Positions 22,400-34,617 of a stretch of DNA of 64,000 bases are shown one piece after another (positions within the stretch are counted from its first letter, which is position 1; each line of letters begins with the position of its first letter). The notes below the pieces were generated by a model. The model was not told the DNA's origin. It worked only from the letters and a program-made list of their open reading frames with translations, and made no database searches. The stretch is taken from contig RSEE01000006.1 of assembly GCA_003971905.1 (NCBI GenBank), positions 186,001-250,000 on the forward strand. The letters run 5' to 3'. Made by a program: the position numbers and the translations under genes. The DNA comes from Moniliella sp. 'wahieum'. Its lineage: Eukaryota; Basidiomycota; Moniliellomycetes; Moniliellales; Moniliellaceae.

Positions 22400-24421
22400 T
22401 TGATACTACCGGCAGGGTCGCGAGATAAACTGGTCTTGCTCGCCGCACGGGCTGGGGTAGGCAGTTGGAGGAGGGAGGCAACCCTGATGGCTGCGCTTTT
22501 AACCATGGATGAACTCACCTCGCTTCGGTCCTGTTTGCAACCGGAAGAACCGGCACATTGCGGATTGGTGGTTGGGCTTCGGGTGCGTTGGTTCCCAGTC
22601 CAAACAAGAACCGCAGGAGGGGCATGCTGCGCCGTTGAGCTAGCTCAGTGGTTGCTCCCTTGGTGCGCGCCACGGGCCCAGTGGTGCAAGGGACCGTTGT
22701 CCCACTCTGAACAGGGAACGCAGCCTCCCGTCGTGGCTCCCGATTACATCCTTCAGGTGGTTCGAGTGGGGGAACGACGTAAACAATGGAAGCGAGTTTG
22801 GTGCCGGGCGACAGGGGCACGGGCATCTTGGGATTCGGGATGGGAGATTCTGGAGGGGAAGAGGACACGTGATGTGGTACTCCTTTGGGGGGCTAGTAGG
22901 CAAACGTCCTCCTCTGTCTTTGGGGCAAGCTTGGCTGGCACTGGCCGGGGAAGCAGCCTTTGGCCCGAGCATGGATCACTCTTGGTTAATGACTGGCGGG
23001 GCGGTCATGTGGCTGTTCTTGCCCTCTCCCGCCTGTTGGGCACAGTAGAGGAAGCATAGAGAAGAGGTGGACTTTTTGCCTGTACCCCACGAAGAGCGGG
23101 CCGACGAGCTGGAGAGAGCGCCAACGAGGCTCAACTCGCCATCGGACGTGGGCCGAGACAGAGGGGGGCGGTGGTGGTGGGTGACGTCCACGAACTGGTC
23201 GTAGTCCACGCCGTATCCATCCTGGAACCGGGGGATGTGACAATGGAGGATTGGGGGCGACGCTGGGAAGTGGCGGATGTGGTGATCAAATCGGTAAGAA
23301 CGAAGGTGGCGAAACCTTTGGTTTGGATGCGAGGATGGGCTGAAGGAGCTGACATACGAAGAAACAGGGGCATGTTTCCTTCTCTTTGACGAGGAGCCTG
23401 AGAAAGGGCGCGAGCGAAGACGATCAGAAGAAGGCGTCACCCACACTCGAAGCTGCTGACGGAGAACACGGCACTGACTTCTTCGCATCGCGCGCCTGAG
23501 GTGCCCCCAATTCGGAATCTCATCATCACAAGTGTGTCTATCCCACCCGGATCCTCGTCCGTAGCTCCATTGGTATCCATGTTCATCACCACCACCGGTG
23601 GGGCTGAGCGATAGCGAGCGCGGCGCGCAATCGAGCGGGCATAACGCTCTTGCTCCGCTCGTATTTCGGCGTCTTGACTAACACGGCGGCGGGGATGTGC
23701 AGTTGCATTTGGTCGGGCTGGGCCAGGAGAGGCTGGCAATAAGCCATGAGTTCGGGCTCGTCGATCCCAGGTCGTAGTCCAAGAGAAGGAGGAGCTGCAG
23801 CTCCATTAGGTTGACGTCAGACTGGGTAAGAGTTGGCTATACCGGACCCAGTACTTGTTCTTGAGGGATGAGTCGTTGAGATACTTGGCAGCAATAATGA
23901 CCGCAGCCAGAAAGAGGCGTGGTGGGTACAGGGGAGGCGGTTGGCAACATAGGGAAGACGGGACTTGAGGCGGTTAAGGTAGACCATGGTGCAGAGGAGC
24001 GTGGGGAGCTGGATGTTGCTCAGCTCGGCAATCTGAGTAATGAACGCAATGAGTGACGGAACGGGGGTTGGGTTGGAAGAGGGATTGGGATGCGGAGCAG
24101 AAGAAGACTCAGTCTGGGAAGAGGAGGCGGGGGGTGTGGGGTAGTTTGTGGGAAGTCCTGGCTGGGTGGGTTTTTGGGCTACTAGGTCGGATGGCGCCAC
24201 CACCACCTGGCCCTCCACGATCCGCGGCACTTCTTGGGCAATGTGGGCTGAGAGAGAGAGAGGGAATGCATGAGAGTTGAGTCGATGTACGCAGAAGAGA
24301 CGCGAGAATACGGAAGCGCACGCACCAATCAGCTGGGCGCAACGGGTCGCTCGACGAGGTCCATGAGGGAGACGTTGTGGGTGGCGAGAGGCACGAGGGA
24401 GGCAGGGTGGCGCAGCATCAT
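22400..24421 (-). CDS. Pcl-type (Pho85-binding) cyclin
   Basis: It starts MMLRHPASLVPLATHNVSLM at 24421. After a frame slip, QLIG is joined across a 78-nt intron (24248-24325, GTGCGT to CTCAG) to AHIAQEVPRIVEGQ. The cyclin core follows: PSLIAFITQIAELSNIQLPT and LLCTMVYLNRLKSRLP, then LPCTHHASFWLRSLLL, AKYLNDSSLKNKYWV-type sequence around 23830-23900 in shifted frame, and LMELQLLLLLDYDLG near 23780-23810. This order is typical of Pcl/Pho80 cyclins, which activate the Pho85 kinase in phosphate, cell-cycle and polarity control. The rest (22500-23740) is a Ser/Pro/Arg-rich tail in several frames. The 3' end is uncertain: a donor-like AG/GTGAGT at about 22513 suggests at least one more small exon. 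Confidence 0.68.
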
Positions 24422-25147
24422 GATGGTGGGGTGGGGGGGGTGAAGGAGTGATGTGCTGGTGGAAGAGGGCGGGATGGTGGCAGGCCGAGGAGAAGCGAGG
24501 CGTGGGGCGCGGGGGTTATCGCAGGGGAGAGAGAGAGGAGAGGAGCCAGCAGGCGACAGAAGCTGCTGTGCTCGCGGGGGGCTAAAGCAAGGCCACCGGC
24601 ACCCGCACGGAGGCTGCAGGGTGCTGCGCGGAGTGGAGCCCCAAAGCTTACCCAGCGTGCGATGGCTGCACCGCAGAGCGAGCACATGTTGCGTTCTCTT
24701 CGCTTGTGCAGTATACAGACAACACCCGGCCGGCCCAAGCGGCGTGGGGCGAGAGAGGAGAGCGCGCCAACAAGGGACGTGCGCAGCAGCAAAGAGAGGA
24801 GAAGAGCGCAATCTGCCAATCCGATCGGACCAGGAGCGGCTCGGAGGAGGGCGGCGGGCAAGCGGCGGCGGTGGATGGGACCGCCTCACTGGCTGGGCCC
24901 GTCTCGGCTGTGCACACACGCACCACCACCCTAACCAGATCCCCCCCGCTGCGGGCGGCACACAATTAAGATATCGGCGCTCTTTTGCACCCGTCAGCGC
25001 TCGGCGGTTCTTTTCTCTTTCTCCCCACACACGCGGCGCTTTGGTTGGGCACAGCACTCCGATATGCTGCTGTAGAGTGCTGCTCCTCCCACTTCCGACT
25101 ACGATAATCGACAGCCCTATTAGCCCGGGGCCGATGATCATCGATCA
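24422..25147. promoter_or_regulatory. Shared divergent promoter region
   Basis: This is about 725 bp between the 5' ends of the cyclin gene (-) and the unidentified gene (+). It is very GC-rich in the middle (24470-24960), with frames in all directions by composition only. An AT-richer part lies at 24960-25100, nearer the plus-strand gene. I see no recognised binding site. Confidence 0.4.
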
Positions 25148-26067
25148 TGTCCATTCTGCAGCCTCAGCCAGGCGACAAGGCCTCCTCGGATGGCAAAACT
25201 ATACGCTTCCGCTCCTCGCATCCGCCCGCAGCATGGCGTAACGCAGACCCACAAGACCACCCGTAGCCTCTACCGCGCTTCATTCACGCCTCCCGCCAGT
25301 GGTCCGTCGACAAGATACGCATCGACCTCCAGTTTGGCCAACATGCCCTTCGCCCCGCCACCCACTGTGCCTTTCTCCGCTCCCCCCCCCCAGTCCCCCG
25401 CCTCATAGACCGCACCGACGAGGCCGAGAAGGCCGCCGGCAAGATCCACATTGCCGGCGGCTAAACTCCTCGCACCGGGTCCCAAAACTCAGGCCAGCAT
25501 CGCTGGACCTCCCTCCAGCTCATCGACGACGAAAACATCCTCGACGGCGGCAAGACCCTGAGCACAATGAGTGCCGACGAAAAATCAAATATAGTACGCC
25601 AAACGTTCCCTCTCACTAACCTCCAGCAGCTCCTGCTCAACAACAGACCATCCCAAAAAGAACGTCTTTATATATCCTCTTCTTCCCTTTTCTTCCCCGA
25701 CCCTTCGCCTCCGCTCATCCACTCACAGTGTGTGTCCTACTCAGTTCCCCACGCCAGAGGAAGTGCTGGAGCCACCGAGCATGCCAAAGTGTACTATACG
25801 CCAAACTGTGCGCACCCAGGTGGAGGTTGCCGAGCAGGGCAAGGCTCTGCCTGTTCTGACCTTCGCCCAACGGGCCAAGATCTTTATAGCCGTACCGGCC
25901 TCATCAAGTCTCGTTTGTTTTCTCTGTACCCCTCCACCATAGAATGCCAGTCTCATCCACAGTTCTGCGCGCCACTAAAAAAGGCTGTCCAGGTCAGGAT
26001 ACGACATACCCTCTGGTGTGCGCCAGTGCGGGACCGAGCCAGGGGCGAAGCACCGGACAGGAGGTAG
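25148..26067 (+). CDS. Unidentified protein, several frame breaks
   Basis: A coding region is likely because protein-like sequence continues through adjacent frames: MSILQPQPGDKASSDGKTIR at the start, then RQWSVDKIRIDLQFGQHALR, then PPPVPRLIDRTDEAEKAAGK, then QHRWTSLQLIDDENILDGGK with SADEKSNIVRQTF. After an intron-like stretch ending TCCTACTCAG at about 25741 comes FPTPEEVLEPPSMPKCTIRQ, then EVAEQGKALPVLTFAQRAK. A second possible small intron lies at 25597-25629 (GTACGC, CACTAAC, CAG), but its length is a multiple of three and the frame stays open without it. I do not recognise the family. The end is uncertain; 26067 is the stop of the last frame that looks related. Confidence 0.45.
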
Positions 26068-26427
26068 CAGGCAGTGGTGGTGCTCTCACTTCCCCGCGAG
26101 GTAGCTCCCAGCAGCCAGAAGAGTGGAGCCAGCGTGCGGCCCTGGGGGGCGCGAACAAGGATAATTGCGGGGGCAATTAACAATTCCGCTGCGCAGTGCG
26201 GAGCAGCGACGCAGACTGCGACCTACCTAAATACGTCCCCCCCACCACCTGGCCATCGCGTGTGCGGGTGGGATGGGAGCGCGTGTGCGGCGGCTGCTGT
26301 CTTGATGCTGCCGGCTGGGTCCCTCGCTTAGCGCCTCCTGCGACTGAGCCCCTGCGTCCTGCCTCGCTTTGCGTGGCCTGTAACCACGATCAGCGCTCCG
26401 CACCCATCATCCATCCCGCTACCCAAA

Positions 26428-29400
26428 GATGCGCCCCCTGCCGCCCCATCCCGCGCCGCCTGCGTCTTCGCGACCGCCCGGCGCCCCATCTGCCGCAACT
26501 GCGGCCATGCCAGCTGCCGCTTCCCCGGCCCGCACCCCCACCAACCCCCGCCACGTCCGCTCCCACCGCGCCCGGTCCCGCCCATCCCGCTCGTCGTCAA
26601 GTGCCTCTCCACCGATGGCCGCACCAAGCGCCTCCAGTTCGCCTCCGTCACAGCCACCACCTACCCCGTCCTGCGCAGCCGCGTGGCGCGTTCCCTCCAG
26701 CTCCATGACGATTGGTCCGTCACCGGGGCCAGTCCGCCGGCACGCCTGACGGGGGACGGGCGGCGTTTGATCTGTCCTATACGGACGATGATGGTGAGGT
26801 GTGCGAGGTGGGGTGCGAGGCCGACTTGGAGGATGCGCTGGCGTTTTTCACACCTTCGCTCCTCTGGCACGCACTGCACCAGCCCGGAGAGGTACCACCG
26901 ACCGAATGGGCCGGCGCCACGGCGGTGGAGGTGCGTTGCTGGCCCGTATGCGCAGCAGTTTTCGCTCAGTGATTGGGGCACCGACCGCCGACAGCGCCTC
27001 GCTTCGCTCCCACAGCACTTTCCTCCTATGCCATCGGCAGCTCCACCTCCGGATCGCATAGCTCCACCTACCCTTACGCCTTGGACCTCCGCTTCCGCCC
27101 TCCCTCCTCCGCCGCCGCCCTGTCCAGCCACAACAGTTTCCCCTCTTCCCCCGGCAGCACGAGCAGTGCCGGCTTGCCTCCCGACGCTGATCAGGCCAGC
27201 CTTGTGTCGGACCATAGACGTGTCCGTTTTAGCGCGCAGATTCAGCGTGCCGGCATCGACGAGCCAGAGGCTGGGGAGGGCGACGCCTCCTCTTCGGGCA
27301 GCGACCTGGCACTGCGGCCGGCCGCTTCGCTGCATGCGTCCTCTGCCGCTTCTCGCTTCACTCTCGACTTGGGTCCGGCCCCCGTGATACGACCTTCTCC
27401 TTGGGGTAGGCACCAGATGGAGGACAAGCCTCTCCCCCCTCCCCCACTACCACCGCGCGCCCTCGCGTCTACCGAAGGCGTAGAGACTACGTCGGTGTCC
27501 CTCTATTCATCGAGCCACCCCTATTACCAACCAAGCCCGACCAATTTTCCTTCGACGAGGGCCTGTCGCAGCTGGGCCATCGTTCGGACTTGGATGCATC
27601 GAGCGTGCGGAGTGGTAGACCAGCGTCCCTTCGCTCGGCCCGGTCGTTCCTGACCCAGGCTTCCTCCTTGCGCGCTGGGTCCATCTACGGGCACATACAG
27701 AGCTCCTACGACCAACGGCAATACAGAGGGTTCTTCTCTGCCGCCTTGGATCCGTCCGATCCTACGGGTACGAGTAGCGGGGAAGAGTCGGACGATACGG
27801 TGAGTCAAATTGGCACGCAGACGAAAGTGCATCTTCTTGGCCCCCGCCCTTGCCGCCCGCTCACCCAGGGGTTCGTGGGCTTGCCACCATCGGACGCCCA
27901 GTTTCTCCAAGCGTGTCAGCGCCCTGCCCCTCTTTCCTTGAATGAGAATGCACCCGCTTCGTCTGCCCCAGCCGCTTCCTCCTCGTTGCTCCACCCTCTT
28001 CAGAAAGCTACCTGTAGTGCTTGCGATGTGCCGCTTGGTGGGCCCGATGGGTTCGGGTTGCGGTACGTTTGCGATGGGGCGGGCCTCGCCGCGATGGATC
28101 GACGAGCAGCGGTGAGAGTACAGCACGCCCCCAGGAGCGGCACCTGTACACCTTTCCTCGTTGGATGCGCCCTTCTTCTACTGCGCCTGCTTCGTCGCGA
28201 CTGGCCCAGAACGTGGAGGAGCCCCAATCTCCGACACAACAGAGTCCAAGCCGCCAAGATGCGGGGTGCAAGGGCTGGAGTTCTGTGCGGCGTGTATCTT
28301 TACCCGGGGCCGGAACATGTGGCGGCGTGTGCGTCGTCAAGCCACTGGTACTGACCCCACCACACCCGCTTCTCCTCGCACCAGCGTTGGCATGCATTTT
28401 ACGAGCTATGTGGAATGCCGAAGAGCGGGCTTGGCTTCCAGTTCGTCACGACATTCGCGGGGCCTGGTCTCGTGCGCCAGTTCGAGCTGGCGGGAAGGAC
28501 AGTTCCGTTGCTCCCAGTGTGACGAATACGCCCTCTGGCCAGTGTTTCCGCATCGTGTCGAAGCTGTAGGTGGATTGCTAATTCACGCTATGGGATCCCC
28601 ATACTGACCTTGTCTGTTCTGTATCTTTCCCAGGCACGCTTGTCACAGTTCATCCGTCTCCCCATTTCGTCTCGGCATCGTCCCAACTCAGATGACCGCA
28701 CCCTTAAAAACAGGCAGTACTACGCTCGTGCTCGCCCCGGATGACAGATTGCGGTGCAACTGGAGTGGCGTGTGCGTCTGCGGACAGTACCCCATTGTCG
28801 GGTGTGCGGGTTCACTGTGCTTCCTGTCCGGGCGGGAGGGACTTTGTTCGGTTTGCGACGAGCGCGGCTTATCCTTCCAACCCACCAGGCGCGCCTTGAC
28901 TGCACCAGGTGCCTCGGACGAGGCGTACCTACCCCCCCACACGCAGCAGCACATTTGCCTCAAAATCACCTTGCCAGTCGACAAACGCAATGTACAAGCC
29001 ACGGCAGCCATGTTGGAGGAAGCTTCGGACCGTCTGGTCGAGCTGGCGTTGCAGGGCAGCGTTCCTCTTGATGCCCTCAGCTCCCCGTCCCACGCGGGAC
29101 GCGCTTATGGAACAAGGTCCTCACGAACATACCTCCGTCCCTGCCAATTTGCGCCACGTGCCCCCCCCCCCGTCTCTGTTCCTTCTCAACCTCCCCATGC
29201 AGGCCTCTTGCTTGAGCCCGAGCCCGGCGTGCCTCCGCCTTTCCCTACCAGCCTTCCCCCTGAGGCTCCTGTGGCGACCGACGCGTTGTCTTCTTTCCCC
29301 CCGGTGCATCTGGAGCTAGCTCCTGGCTTATCCGGTCGGCCATTGGTGCCCCTATCCCCGGGTGCAGCTGGTGCGGGCCTCCTTCGCTGGTGGCGTGCGG

Positions 29401-30294
29401 TACTTGTGTGCGCGCTGCCCCGTCGAGCCATCAGGAGGGTACAGTTTGTGCCAGACGTGTGAGCCGTACTCGTTGTTGGTCCACGACCCGCGCCACATCT
29501 TTCTCAAGATCAATCGGTCTCACAGCACGTCGGGCTTGGTTCGTGCGCCTACCCTGGCTGTTCAGTACGATCCCTCGCCGCAACTGCCCCAGGTGGCAGC
29601 GACGACGACACGGTAGCCAGGCACTGTGGGACGCACTCTTGTCCTTGGCCGGTGTACCCAGCTCGGAACAACTCTTTGAGCTGGACCAGCTGGTGCACCA
29701 GCTCGACCCCCGGACCATCCTCTGCGCGCCAAGACGGAGCGCATCCGTACCCTTCGATACCAGTTGCACGAAACGATGCTCGCTTCGAACCTGGAGCACG
29801 TTCCTGTTCTTTGTGCGCCCCGAGCGGGAAGGAGGGTGCGCACCCGCACCCACACCCGCACCCGTAACCTATCCCCCGCGTCGCATGTTGGAGCGGGACG
29901 ATTCCGACAAAACGTTGGTCCCACCGGACCGCGACGGCAGACGCCCGTCCGCGACGCGCGTACTGGACAACGTGGTGGACAGCTTGTTGGCGGAACTGCA
30001 TCTGGTCCGCCCAACCAACTGGTTCATGCTTCATTCTATGCGACAGTTGCTTTGAGTTGGTCGAAGGGCCGTGGCTGCGGTGTGTGAAACTGTACGGCGT
30101 CGGTGGACTTGTGTGCGCGGTGCGAGATGCGCGCGGAGCACGATGGGTCGCATGTGCTCGCTGTGTTCAAGCAGTCTGTCGACGCGGAACAGATCAAGGC
30201 TCTGGTCAGCCAAGCTCCTTCCTCCCCGGCTCACAGCAGCAGCAACAGCAGCGCACCCACGCTCCAGCCCCACACGCGCCATCTTGCCGGGTAA
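26428..30294 (+). CDS. PB1 plus multi-ZZ zinc-finger protein, NBR1-like autophagy receptor candidate
   Basis: Near the N-terminus is a PB1 domain: IPLVVKCLSTDGRTKRLQFA at about 26578-26640 and FDLSYTDDDGEVCEVG with CEADLEDALAFF at about 26766-26860. These are the basic and acidic (OPCA) halves of a PB1 fold. A Ser/Pro-rich linker follows. ZZ-type fingers are then seen in varying frames: a first finger near 28010-28150 (TCSACDVPL), weaker ones near 28250-28560, then CGQYPIVG with CSVCDERGL near 28780-28870. The clearest is GVRYLCARCPVEPSGGYSLC with HDPRHIFLKINR near 29385-29520. A last one is DLCARCEMRAEHDGSHVLAV near 30105-30165. NBR1/p62 proteins combine PB1 with ZZ and act as selective-autophagy receptors. 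I did not find an obvious four-tryptophan domain or a certain LIR. There are many frame slips. Confidence 0.62.
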
Positions 30295-30997
30295 CTTGTT
30301 TGCGAGAAAACGGGTCGCAGTGGCTTGTGACTAGCCTATCCCCCTTTTTCCTTCCTTCCTTCTTAGTATCCTTACCTTTCATCTTTCTCCCGTTTGTCCC
30401 TCCTCCTTCCTTGTTCCCATCTCCTGTCGGCTCCCATCCACAACGCTTGTTCCGTCCCAGCGGACAGGGAGTGTAGTGTGGCGTAGCGCACCAGGACTGC
30501 CCCTGCACTTCCCACAACGGCGTTTGCCCTTCATCTCCCAATCCAATACCTCGTTTGATTTGGGTGCTCCCAAACTAGGTCAATTCCTACAATAGCGCCG
30601 TGGGGCGAACGATACACACTGAGAAGTCGAAGGGACGGTGCTGCTGTATTTTTTCATTTCACAAGGCAAACGCTGCTGGTGTCGACTGCAGAATTTGAAG
30701 CTCGAGCGCGAGTGGTCGAATGACTCGACTGACTCCGGGACATGCGACTACCAGTGTCGTCGATCACCTTCCACCACTGCTCGTCCCGCCCGCCTTCCCC
30801 TCGCTCTCTCTGCACGCCCACCTCCGCCCTGCACCACCCACCCCTGCTTCCCGCACCGAGGGACCGGCCACCCCCTTCCTTTCTCGGTCCCCACGCGCCG
30901 CTGCCTTCGCCTCGACTTGGACGTCAGCCTCCACCGCAGCAACTTCCGCGCCTCGAGCCTCTTCTCCTCCCCTCGGTCCCCCCCTGTCCCACGTGAC
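30295..30997. other. Intergenic between NBR1-like gene and CCA1
   Basis: It begins with pyrimidine-rich sequence (30345-30430, CTTCCTTCC/TCCTTC), probably the 3' UTR of the upstream gene, and continues into a Ser/Pro-coding-like stretch at 30740-30990. That stretch could encode an N-terminal extension of the CCA enzyme, for example a mitochondrial presequence starting MRLPVSSITFHHCSSR at 30742. No other gene is seen. Confidence 0.4.
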
Positions 30998-32955
30998 ATG
31001 AGAACGCGCACCGACATCGACCTCGGCCTCGAACCCGTCGAGGCGCAGATCTGCCAGCTGCTCGACGATACGTGCCAATGGATCCAGGCTACCCACCGGT
31101 TCTCTCCCCGGACCTGGAGCCGCGGCCTGATGCAGACGGGAAACGTCCTCCCTCCGCGGCCGAAACACTGCAAGCGAACGAGTGGAAGTGCGAGGCGCGT
31201 ATTGCCGGTGGGTGGGTGCGCGACAAGGTGACCGGCCGTGCTTCGGACGACATGGAGTGTCGCTTTCGAGTTTGACCGGCTTCCATTCGCCCACTATCTC
31301 AAGCTCTACCTTGAATCGGACACGTTCCAGCAGTCTCGGCTCTGTGCCCAGATCGCCGCTCTTCCCGACCAGCTTGGCAAGGGGCAATGGGGATCATTAG
31401 CAAGATTGAAGCCAACCCGAGCAGAGCAAAAACTAGGACTGCCACTGTGGTGTGCTGGGCCGATCGCTCGACTTAGTCAACCTGCGAAGGAAACGTACCT
31501 CAAGGACACAGGATCCCGATCCAAGAATTTGGCACGCCCGTCGAGGATGCCCAACGGCGGGATTGCACCATCAACGCACTTTTCTACAATGTGCACACGC
31601 ACCAGGTGGAGGACATGACTGGCAAGGGCTTGTTGGACTTGTCGCGCGGCATCATACGTACCCGCTCGAACCGTTCCAAACCTTTGAGGACGACCCGCTG
31701 CGAATCCTGCGCTGTGTCCGCTTTGCCAGCCGGTTCGCATTATCTTCCACCAGGACATTAAGGACGTCCTGCTCGGCCCGCGTGGCACGCACTTGCGACA
31801 AGAGTTGGCCTCCAAGATCAGTCGGGAACGGATTGGGATTGAGACGGACAAGATGCTGCGCGGGCCATACCCTGGGATTGCGTTGGATGATTTACATTGG
31901 TTGCATCTGTTCCCCATCGTCTTCCGCCCGCCTCCGGAGCAGGACGGCTCGCCTTCTCCCTTGTTTTTGCCCAACGCTACCACCGAGCCTGTTGCGCCAT
32001 TGCGCTCGGATAAAGAGGCAGTGGCGATCTCCGAGCGATTGGAACGCATCTGGCGCAGGGCAGCGCGAGCCCGCGAAAAGGGTACCTCGCCTCCGTCTCG
32101 GATCGCGCCTCTGTTTGATCCGGAGCAGCGACGCCGGCTGTTTTATGCCGCGGCTCTGTGGCCGCTGGTGGGGCTGGTGACCTGGACCCATCCTGCCGAG
32201 ACCAAGGCGAAAGCCGGACAGAAGACGACGAAGGCGAAGCGCAGTTTGGTCTCGGCCACCGAGAGCGTGTTGCTGGAAGGCCTCAAGCTCGGCGGGCGAG
32301 CAGACCAAGGAACCTGTCGAGGCGCTGTTCAAAGCGCTTGTTGCGCTCGCCGAGTTCAAGGCGTGGGAAACCGCCGCGGTGCAACGAGGCGAGAAGGTGG
32401 AAACGATCCAGACCCAACTCTACTTTCTGTTGCGCAAACCCTGCTTTGTCAACCCGACATACTCCCTTTCCCCTGTTTCGGCCTTCTTCTTTGCTGCGCT
32501 CGCCCATGCCCATTCCGGGTCCACGGACTCCGACTCCGACTCCGACTCCCACTCTCACTCCGACTCCCACTCCCACTCCCACTCCCACTCCGGCTCCGCC
32601 TCCCACCTCGCCCCCACCGCGGACTTGGACCGCTGGTGGACTTGGATCGAGGAGCTGGATATGGTAAGGCGGGCGAGCGAACGGCCACTGTTGAATGGTC
32701 TCCAGATCCAGCAGCTGGTCGGCTTTGCGCCAGGCCCACTCATCCCGGCCATCCAACACCACGTGCTGGAATGGCAATTGTGGAACGTCGCTGCTGACGC
32801 TGCCGCCGGCCCGTCTGCCTCCGCCGTCGCCGCAGCTCAAACTTGGTTCCGTACCGCCTGGGACGCAGGCACCGTCTTACCCCCCCGACGAAGTGGCACG
32901 CGCTCAGGCAGCCGCGGCGGCCAAGGACGCAAAGAAGACCAAAAGGAAAACGTAA
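30998..32955 (+). CDS. CCA1: CCA tRNA nucleotidyltransferase
   Basis: This enzyme adds or repairs the 3' CCA of tRNAs using CTP and ATP, in nucleus/cytosol and mitochondria. The start taken here, MRTRTDIDLGLEPVEAQICQ, matches the family N-terminus; an upstream start would add a presequence. The class II nucleotidyltransferase core is seen: ARIAGGWVRDKVTGRASDDM (31190-31255), the D-x-D metal site just after it, DCTINALFYN (about 31563-31592), FEDDPLRILRCVRFASRF (about 31682-31735) and ELASKISRERIGIETDKML. The C-terminal region contains a low-complexity Asp/Ser then His/Ser insertion at 32520-32600. The end is KDAKKTKRKT, stop 32953-32955. A small intron is likely near 32660-32690. At least four frame slips are needed. 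Confidence 0.85.
32520..32604 (+). repeat. Hexamer microsatellite in the CCA1 coding region
   Basis: Repeats of ACTCCG and ACTCCC/ACTCTC make DSDSDSDSHSHSDSHSHSHS in the protein. The repeat stays in frame with the flanking enzyme sequence (FFFAALAHAHSGSTD before, GSASHLAPTADLDRWW after), so it is translated. CCA enzymes I know lack such an insertion. Confidence 0.75.
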
Positions 32956-33207
32956 CGAGCGTGCCAGGCAAGTGGACGCGGGAATGGCGACGCTGTGATG
33001 CGGTGACGTTTTGACGCTCTGATACTTGAAGCTGAAGGATGGCAGACAAGCCGGGCGCATGCGCCCGGCGCGATACGGGCAGGAGGGGCGCCGTGGAGCG
33101 GGCAGGATCAGTTCATCGGCATGCACCGATCGCATATACACATCTATCGATCCATCTCTCCGCAGACGGTCGGTTCCCATGAGATGCACATAATTAATGG
33201 CCGTCAC

Positions 33208-34534
33208 GCAAATGCCCCAGGGGCGAGATCCTGCGATGGATCCGAGTTCTGGTTCTGAGCGTACTGGCTAACGGTGGGAACCCGAGAGGCAAATAGGACA
33301 AAGCACACAAGGTGGGGTGGTTGTGACCAAACATCTTCATCCTCGTGCCAGTTGTATCGTGTGATGTTCGTCTCGACACCGCCACGCCATACCATGCTAG
33401 CGGCTCGGCGTACCCTTTGCATACGGATGCACGGAGGTTAGGCTGCTCTTCGAGATTGCTGATACCGGCCGAGCGTGAAGATGGCTTCACGGTGTCTTTA
33501 CGGGGCATCCGTGTTGCGGTTGCGGTTATTCCCGCGTTTGTTGGTATGGGGGTGACCGCCGTGGGAGCCAGTCTCGCAATCGGGAGCGGCTGGGAGAAGC
33601 GCAATGTCTTGTTTGACTTCTTCCATGCTCAGGTGCTCTAGACGAAGACGGTCCTTAGGGTCACGCAGACCCCCGACAAGAATGCGGCGGTAATATTCGT
33701 CGCTGGCCGGGCAGACGCAGTTGATCCGGTGTTGAAGCTGGGTCATCTCCGATAGATACTCGCTCCCACTCCGGCGGGTTTGGAAGCAGTGGAGATGACG
33801 GTCACTCAGCTCGTGGTATCTCACGCTGTCTACATTACCGTATCTGTTGCGCAGGACGCGAAGCAGGTCATGTGTAGTGTCGACGTTGCCCTCATCGATG
33901 ATGAGGAAGCGAACGTCGAGGGGGAGGCGGTACAACAACAGGTTCGTTAGGTGCATGTCGAGGAATTGGTCGTATTGGTCTGACGAGCGACCGGATTGGA
34001 CAATTCTTTGACGATGGGGTGGATGCGGTGCAAAATGTCGAGGATAAAGGATTCCCAGGTCACGTATTCGACGGGATCGTTCAAAATAGTCTTGAAAGTG
34101 TTGTTGAGACGCTCAATCTCCTTTCCTGCCTCCTTCAACGCGTAACGGAGGTCAGCCCTGTCCTCGCTCGTGAGCGCAGGGCTGCTCGGGTAGATCCCGA
34201 GTTGGCCAGTTCGGTGAGCACATAGTCCTCCAGCGCATGGGTGAGCGTGTAGATCCACAGGTCCATTCCGCCGGGGGCTTTCTTGTTGTTCGACGCGTAC
34301 ATCGCAGTGTGTGCCTCGGTCGCCGTCGAGCGGCACAGGGCATGCAAGCTCTCGCTGCTCGTTTGCGGAAACAGACGAACGCCTGCCAGGAGGTTGGCTC
34401 CAGCATCAGCGTGGACCTGTTTCCAGGGGGTCCGGGTGGGGGTGGAGGGGCTCTTTGTGGACGATGTGCTGCGCATGTTTGGTTGGAGTAGCACCGGGGG
34501 GCGGCGTCTGCTGCATGGCTTCGTTGGCAGACAT
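33208..34534 (-). pseudogene. LTR-retrotransposon gag remnant
   Basis: Starting MSANEAMQQTPPPGATPTKH at 34534 and changing frame several times, the reading continues ADAGANLLAGVRLFPQTSSE, then SNNKKAPGGMDLWIYTLTHA, LKEAGKEIERLNNTFKTILN, VTWESFILDILHRIHPIVKE, TNLLLYRLPLDVRFLIIDEG and RRSGSEYLSEMTQLQHRINC. It ends YRRILVGGLRDPKDRLRLEH. The helical pattern with a tail 'Y..RIL.GL....R' resembles Gag capsid-like domains of fungal LTR elements. I see no zinc knuckle, protease, reverse transcriptase or integrase on either side and no matching LTRs, so it is either a broken copy or a domesticated Gag. The family cannot be named from the sequence alone. Confidence 0.6.
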
Positions 34535-34617
34535 GGTGGTGGTGGTGGTGGTGGTTCGGGGGGGGCTAGTGACTAGGGACGTGGGCACGCCAGGACTCGG
34601 TCAGTGCGGGGCAGTCG

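Noticed and set aside
24329-25141. 270-aa minus-strand frame extending the cyclin upstream
   Set aside because: Only its last 30 residues (from MMLRHPASL) fit the cyclin; the rest is GC-driven and covers the promoter.
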